From contig JAULZZ010000025.1 in the NCBI GenBank assembly GCA_032117095.1, forward strand, positions 1 to 10,459: a DNA stretch of 10,459 nt, given 5' to 3'. Source of the stretch: REEB470 sp032117095 (lineage in GTDB: Bacteria; Bacillota; Bacilli; Paenibacillales; YIM-B00363). The position numbers were made by a program, and so were the translations under genes. Positions within the stretch are counted from its first letter, which is position 1, and each line of letters opens with the position of its first letter. Shown here piece after piece: positions 6,504 to 10,459 of this stretch. The notes below the pieces were generated by a model, which was not told the origin of the DNA, searched no databases, and saw only the letters and a program-made list of their open reading frames with translations.

Positions 6504-7891
6504 GAAGTACGTTATGTGCAGTCGCCACAGATGTCGGCGGACGACTTGTCGTGCCACAGGGGGTACAGATGCCCCTGATTACGGGAGTATCCATCGATAC
6601 GCGCACGATACAAGCAGGGGATTTGTTTGTGCCGTTGGGCGGTACGGCGCAAGATGGGCATGCTTTTGTGGACGTTGCCTTTTTGCACGGGGCTGTCGCT
6701 GCTTTTTGGCAACAAGATCGGGGGGAACCCCCGCCTCATCCCGTCATCGTCGTAGACGATACGACGGTTGCCTTACAGCGGTGGGCAAAAGCAACACGCC
6801 AAAGACATGCGGGCACGTTTATCGCCATTACAGGAAGCAACGGCAAAACGACAACCAAAGATTTCATCGCCAGCGTCTTAGCGACGCAATACCGCGTACA
6901 TAAAACCCAAGGAAATTATAACAATGAGCTCGGCGTGCCGTTGACGTTGTTGGCGACACCAGACGATGCGCAGTACGTCGTTGTGGAGATGGGCATGCGT
7001 GGCATCGGACAAATTGCGGCGTTATCCGCCATGACCCAACCGCACGTCGCCGTCATTACGAACATTGGGGAGGCGCACATCGCACAACTCGGGTCAAGGG
7101 AAAACATTGCATGCGCCAAAGCAGAAATTGTCACAGGCTTGCTCCCGAGAGGACGCATCGTCGTCGTGGCGGAACCGTTGTTGCAGCCGTACATCCAAAT
7201 ATGGGAAACACAGTATGACGTGCGCACAATCGGTGGAGGAACGTACGAGGCGCAACGCATTGTCGATACGAGACCACACGAAACGGGGACGTTTTTTCGC
7301 CTGCACGGGATATCCCACACGTTTGACATCCCGATTGTCGGCACCCATCATGCGACAAACGCCTTGTTCGCCATTGTGCTCGGACAAGACGCGGGAATCC
7401 CCCTCGCTTCTATTGCGGCAGGGCTCAAGCACACGCCGTTGACAGGCATGCGCGTTGAGCAACGTCGTGCACCCAATGGGGCGATGATTTGGAACGATGC
7501 GTACAATGCGAACCCAACATCGGTACAGGCAGCCGTAGCCACGGCAATGGCGCAGCAAGGATACAAACGAAAGTTTGTGATTTTAGGAGACATGCGCGAC
7601 CTCGGTGCAGATGCCGTGCGGTGGCATCAAGAGATCGGACAAACGTTGTGTCCACATGACATCGACTATGTGATTACCTACGGCGAATTGGCGCAGGAAA
7701 TTAGTCGTGTCGCCCAAACACGGTATGACGCACAACGGGTGCATCATTTTACATCAATCGCACATTTGGTACAATGGGTAACAGCGCACGTCCACGCAGA
7801 CGACCTCGTTTTGATCAAAGGGTCACGTGCGTTGCAGATGGAGCGCATCGTCCACGCTTGGTTCGCGCAGGGGAACAATGAAACAACATGA
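6500..7891 (+). CDS. murF: UDP-MurNAc-tripeptide--D-alanyl-D-alanine ligase MurF
   Basis: A 463-residue cytoplasmic ligase that joins the D-Ala-D-Ala dipeptide to UDP-MurNAc-tripeptide, finishing the soluble precursor. Visible motifs: the substrate-domain 'SIDTRTIQAGDLFVPL' (31-46), the P-loop TGSNGKTTTK (111-120), NNELGVPLTLL (141-151), EMG (163-165), TNIGEAH (187-193), NDAYNANP (332-339) and KGSR (440-443). Length and domain order are normal. The start overlaps the murE stop; the ribosome-binding site AGGAGGAA lies just upstream at about 6484-6491, inside murE. D-glutamine-like changes or lost motifs were not seen. Confidence 0.97.
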   Translation: MRSTLCAVATDVGGRLVVPQGVQMPLITGVSIDTRTIQAGDLFVPLGGTAQDGHAFVDVAFLHGAVAAFWQQDRGEPPPHPVIVVDDTTVALQRWAKATRQRHAGTFIAITGSNGKTTTKDFIASVLATQYRVHKTQGNYNNELGVPLTLLATPDDAQYVVVEMGMRGIGQIAALSAMTQPHVAVITNIGEAHIAQLGSRENIACAKAEIVTGLLPRGRIVVVAEPLLQPYIQIWETQYDVRTIGGGTYEAQRIVDTRPHETGTFFRLHGISHTFDIPIVGTHHATNALFAIVLGQDAGIPLASIAAGLKHTPLTGMRVEQRRAPNGAMIWNDAYNANPTSVQAAVATAMAQQGYKRKFVILGDMRDLGADAVRWHQEIGQTLCPHDIDYVITYGELAQEISRVAQTRYDAQRVHHFTSIAHLVQWVTAHVHADDLVLIKGSRALQMERIVHAWFAQGNNETT

Positions 7892-7901
7892 TGAAGAAAG
7901 T

Positions 7902-7907
7902 AGGAGG
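7902..7907 (+). promoter_or_regulatory. mraY ribosome-binding site supporting a GTG start
   Basis: AGGAGG stands 5 nt before GTG 7913. The first ATG in frame (7928) is 20 nt away from it, too far, so GTG is preferred. Confidence 0.75.
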
Positions 7908-7912
7908 GCCTC

Positions 7913-8878
7913 GTGGAACTCACACCGATGGTATTTACGAGTGCAATTGCGTTTGCCCTTGCGGTGCTCGCAGCCCCGTTGCTCATCCCGTTATTACGAC
8001 GGTTAAAGTTTGGTCAACACATTCGTACAGACGGTCCAAAGCGGCATTTGCGCAAAGCAGGCACCCCCACGATGGGCGGTCTGATTATTTTACTCGCTTT
8101 TTCGCTTGCTTTTTTGCGTTTTGCGGAGATGACAATGACGTCTCTCGTATTGCTGGTCGCTTGTTTTGGATTCGGGCTCATTGGGTTTTTGGATGATTAT
8201 ATGAAAGTAGCGTTTCAACGGTCGCTCGGCTTGACGGCACGCCAAAAACTCATTGGACAGTTCGTTGTCGCAGCCACTGTGTGTGTGTTGTTGGCCGTCG
8301 ACGGGCATGCGACGACACTCGCGATTCCCGCAACCGATATCGTGTGGCAACTCGGCTGGGGTTACTACGTATGGATGGCGATTGTGATGGTCGGGATGAC
8401 GAACGCAGTGAATTTTACCGATGGATTAGACGGGTTGCTCGCGGGGACGTCCTCGATTGCCTTTGCGGCATTGGCGGTATTGGCGTTGATCGGATCGCAC
8501 CATGAAGCAGGTTTTTTTGCGGCGTCGATGGTCGGTGCGCTGTTGGGATTTCTCGTCTACAATGCGCATCCTGCCAAAGTATTTATGGGCGATACGGGGA
8601 GTTTGAGTATCGGGGGGGGCTTTGTCGCTGTGGCGATGGTCACCAAGGAAGAACTGTTGTTTTTATTGATTGGGGCGGTGTTTATCGTGGAAATGTTGTC
8701 GGTCATGATTCAGGTGTATTCGTTTCGTACACGGGGGAAGCGGGTGTTTCGGATGAGCCCATTGCATCATCACTGGGAGCTCGTCGGATGGTCGGAATGG
8801 CGTGTCGTCCTTACTTTTTGGTTTGCTGGGGTGGTATGTGCCGCCTTGGCGATAGGTCTAAAAGAAGGGTTGTCGTAA
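7913..8878 (+). CDS. mraY: Phospho-N-acetylmuramoyl-pentapeptide-transferase MraY
   Basis: A 321-residue polytopic membrane enzyme that transfers phospho-MurNAc-pentapeptide from UDP to undecaprenyl phosphate, forming lipid I on the cytoplasmic face. The length is that of the family. Visible signatures: GPKRHLRKAGTPTMGG (41-56), the aspartate pair in GFLDDYMKV (91-99), NFTDGLDGL (167-175), the MGDTGSLSIGG segment (225-235) and the triple histidine in SPLHHHWE (282-289). About ten hydrophobic segments are expected and can be seen. The start is GTG, chosen by its ribosome-binding site. It follows murF after 21 nt and precedes murD by 3 nt, so it is clearly in one transcription unit. A run of eight G (8612-8619) encodes three glycines. 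Confidence 0.97.
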   Translation: MELTPMVFTSAIAFALAVLAAPLLIPLLRRLKFGQHIRTDGPKRHLRKAGTPTMGGLIILLAFSLAFLRFAEMTMTSLVLLVACFGFGLIGFLDDYMKVAFQRSLGLTARQKLIGQFVVAATVCVLLAVDGHATTLAIPATDIVWQLGWGYYVWMAIVMVGMTNAVNFTDGLDGLLAGTSSIAFAALAVLALIGSHHEAGFFAASMVGALLGFLVYNAHPAKVFMGDTGSLSIGGGFVAVAMVTKEELLFLLIGAVFIVEMLSVMIQVYSFRTRGKRVFRMSPLHHHWELVGWSEWRVVLTFWFAGVVCAALAIGLKEGLS

Positions 8879-8881
8879 AAC

Positions 8882-10285
8882 ATGAGGCATCCATCGCAGT
8901 ATCGTGGGAAACGCGTCGTCGTGCTCGGCATGGCCCGCAGTGGTGTTGCAGCCGCACACGTCTTTCATCGTCATGGCGCACACGTCATCGTGAATGAACG
9001 CCTTGCACGAGAACAGTGTCCCGAAGCCCCCCTGTTAGAACAGCTAGGCATCACGGTGGTATGTGGCGAACACCCGCTCACGCTCCTCGATCACACCGTG
9101 GCGTTGTTGATCAAAAATCCAGGCATTCCGTATACACATCCGCTGGTCGAAAAGGCAATTTTACTGGGGATTCCTGTTGTCACCGAAGTGGAGGTCGCCA
9201 GTGCATTGCTGACGGCCCCGATGGTCGGCATTACGGGTTCGAATGGCAAGACGACGACAACAACGTTGGTGTATGAGATGCTAAAGCGTTCTGCACTGGC
9301 GTGTCGGTTGGCAGGGAATATCGGGATTCCAGTCATCTCGGTCGCAGAAGAAGCGTCTGCTGCCGAATGGGTCGTCACGGAGCTGAGCAGTTTTCAGCTC
9401 AAAGGGACACAGTCGTTGCGTGTGCACATTGCGGCACTGCTCAATATCGTCCCGACGCACTTGGATTATCACGGGACGATGGACGACTACGTCCAAGCCA
9501 AAGCACAAATCGTCGCACAACAAACCGCCGCCGATTACGTCGTCGTCAATGCCCAAGACGCCCACTGTTTGGCGATCGCCAGACGTTCCCACGCACAGTG
9601 TCTGCTGTTTTCGATCACCGAAAAAGTGGCATATGGGACGTGTATTGTCGATGGGCACGTTGCCATCGTGCTCCCAGGAGAACAAAGCACCGTGTTGCCC
9701 GTCGTCGCGGTCAGTGCGCTGTTGTTGCGGGGGACACACAACGTCGAAAATGTGCTTGCTGCCGTGGCGATCGCCTATGTAGCGGGGGCGAGCATAGAAG
9801 CGATGCGACACGTACTGACGACGTTTCGTGGCGTGGCGCATCGTTTGGAGTGGTGCGCACAAAGTGGGGGGATCGACTACTACAACGACTCAAAAGCGAC
9901 GAACGTGACGGCGACGGTAAAATCCATCGGGGCGTTGGCGGATCGACCGATTGTTTTGATCGCAGGGGGGCTCGACCGTGGCAATGCCGTGGAGACGTAT
10001 ACTCCGTTGTTTTCAAAAGCGATCAAAGCGGTCGTGGTGCTCGGACAAACGGCACCTCTTCTTGGACAAGCCGCGGCAGCAGCGGGCATTTGTGTAAAAT
10101 ATACGACCACGCAACACCCACAAGAGGCGATGAAGCAAGCCGTCCGCGAAGCACAAGCGTGTGCTGTGGAGGGAGATGTCGTATTGCTGTCTCCCGCTTG
10201 TGCGAGTTGGGATATGTATGCATCATTTGAGCAACGGGGGCATACGTATAAAGAAACCGTTTTTGCAACGCTATACGAAACATGA
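8882..10285 (+). CDS. murD: UDP-N-acetylmuramoyl-L-alanine--D-glutamate ligase MurD
   Basis: A 467-residue cytoplasmic ligase that adds D-glutamate to UDP-MurNAc-L-Ala. The N-terminal Rossmann-like domain starts at KRVVVLGMARSG (10-21). The P-loop is GITGSNGKTTT (116-126), followed by LAGNIG (143-148), ELSSFQL (167-173) and NIVPTHLDYHGT (188-199). K207 is in the carbamylated-lysine position. Later motifs are HNVEN (286-290), HRLE (320-323), NDSKATN (335-341) and SPACASWDMYASFEQRG (437-453). All family motifs are present. The ATG lies 3 nt after the mraY stop; a ribosome-binding site AAGAAGGG (8862-8869) within mraY is 12 nt away, a little far. In B. subtilis the next genes are spoVE and murG; here an insertion sequence follows within 13 nt. 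Confidence 0.97.
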   Translation: MRHPSQYRGKRVVVLGMARSGVAAAHVFHRHGAHVIVNERLAREQCPEAPLLEQLGITVVCGEHPLTLLDHTVALLIKNPGIPYTHPLVEKAILLGIPVVTEVEVASALLTAPMVGITGSNGKTTTTTLVYEMLKRSALACRLAGNIGIPVISVAEEASAAEWVVTELSSFQLKGTQSLRVHIAALLNIVPTHLDYHGTMDDYVQAKAQIVAQQTAADYVVVNAQDAHCLAIARRSHAQCLLFSITEKVAYGTCIVDGHVAIVLPGEQSTVLPVVAVSALLLRGTHNVENVLAAVAIAYVAGASIEAMRHVLTTFRGVAHRLEWCAQSGGIDYYNDSKATNVTATVKSIGALADRPIVLIAGGLDRGNAVETYTPLFSKAIKAVVVLGQTAPLLGQAAAAAGICVKYTTTQHPQEAMKQAVREAQACAVEGDVVLLSPACASWDMYASFEQRGHTYKETVFATLYET

Positions 10286-10296
10286 TTTGAATACCG
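10273..10296 (+). repeat. 24-bp motif, copy 6 (strong), across the murD stop codon
   Basis: It begins ATACGAAACA and ends GAATACCG, 20 of 24 identical to the copy at 379-402, and 20 of 24 identical to the reverse copy upstream of murE. The first half encodes the last residues of MurD (Y-E-T-stop), so part of the similarity is carried in coding sequence. The insertion sequence begins only a few bases further on. Confidence 0.65.
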
Positions 10297-10330
10297 CAGA
10301 GAGCGTAAAATATTTTGTGTAAATGGAAAA

Positions 10331-10389
10331 GGAAGCCTTCGTCTGGTAGAATTGAGTCACCTAAACAATTCACAGAAAAGAGGGCTTCC
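10331..10389 (+). promoter_or_regulatory. Leader hairpin in front of the transposase
   Basis: GGAAGCC (10331-10337) and GGCTTCC (10383-10389) are exact inverted repeats. The right arm covers the end of the AGAGGG ribosome-binding site (10379-10384) and stops 2 nt before the ATG, so a transcript entering from murD could fold and block transposase translation. Such protection against read-through is known for other insertion sequences (IS10, IS50); its use here is inferred. Confidence 0.5.
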
Positions 10390-10391
10390 CC

Positions 10392-10459
10392 ATGAACCAT
10401 CTTACTACAGATCTGATCCAAGCTCTAGTCACGAAACAAGATATTACGGAAGTATTTCG
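10392..10459 (+). CDS. IS256-family (mutator-type) transposase, N-terminal fragment
   Basis: Only 22 codons are visible (MNHLTTDLIQALVTKQDITE, then VF), cut by the window end. This opening matches the usual N-terminus of IS256-family DDE transposases, where a short helix with 'L...L..K.D..E.FR' leads into the conserved region. No catalytic residues are in view, so it is unknown whether the gene is intact. Ribosome-binding site AGAGGG lies at 10379-10384, 7 nt before the ATG. Confidence 0.75.
   Translation, partial: MNHLTTDLIQALVTKQDITEVF

Larger units (their letters stand above)
10299..10459 (+). mobile_element. IS256-family insertion sequence, left end (runs off the window)
   Basis: The terminal inverted repeat appears to start at about 10299-10301 (GAGCGTAAAATATTTTGTGT), the sort of end with a GTGTAAA core that IS256-family elements of Firmicutes carry. 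It is followed about 90 nt later by a transposase start. The exact boundary and the 8-9 bp target duplication cannot be fixed without the right end; the likely left-flank bases are those just before 10299-10301. The transposase reads in the same direction as the mur genes. Confidence 0.75.

Noticed and set aside
8612..8619. Run of eight G in mraY as a phase-variation site
   Set aside because: mraY is essential, the tract encodes three consecutive glycines (SIGGG) in frame, and the protein is intact. A sequencing or slippage hotspot is all that can be said.
9301..10230. A 309-codon + strand open frame inside murD
   Set aside because: It is a frame-shifted reading of murD with an Arg/Cys/Ser-rich product and no start signal.
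1..10459. CRISPR arrays, tRNA or rRNA genes, toxin-antitoxin or defence genes
   Set aside because: None could be recognised on either strand; all long coding regions are dcw genes or the insertion sequence.

Overview
The window is a stretch of a Gram-positive division and cell-wall (dcw) cluster, all on the + strand: the 3' end of ftsL, then pbpB, spoVD, murE, murF, mraY and murD, followed by the left end of an IS256-type insertion sequence that runs off the window. The presence of spoVD next to pbpB, the order of the mur genes and a MurE of the meso-diaminopimelate type point to an endospore-forming member of the Bacilli. GC content is moderate and the codon use is rich in ACG, GCG and CCG. 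Something in or near the Alicyclobacillaceae would fit, but that placement is a guess and not a sequence match.

Layout: 1-149 ftsL tail; 150-510 a long gene-free spacer with hairpins and several copies of a degenerate 24-bp motif; 511-2799 pbpB (PBP2B, two PASTA domains); 2800-2941 spacer with competing hairpins, a likely sigma-E promoter and a G-tract leader; 2942-4894 spoVD (one PASTA domain, redox cysteine pair); 4895-5021 spacer with two facing copies of the same motif; 5022-8878 murE-murF-mraY, tightly packed (ATGA overlap, then a 21-nt gap); 8882-10285 murD; 10299 onward the insertion sequence, whose transposase starts at 10392.

How the genes work together: MurD adds D-glutamate to UDP-MurNAc-L-Ala, MurE adds meso-diaminopimelate and MurF adds D-Ala-D-Ala. 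MraY then moves the phospho-MurNAc-pentapeptide onto undecaprenyl phosphate to make lipid I. The two class B penicillin-binding proteins use the finished lipid II-derived strands: PBP2B with FtsL at the vegetative septum, SpoVD in the spore cortex.

The core genes are ordinary and intact. I did not find a new multi-gene system. The non-coding parts are the interesting ones: the recurring motif at gene boundaries, the sporulation-type control region of spoVD, and an insertion sequence placed 13 nt after murD inside an essential gene cluster.
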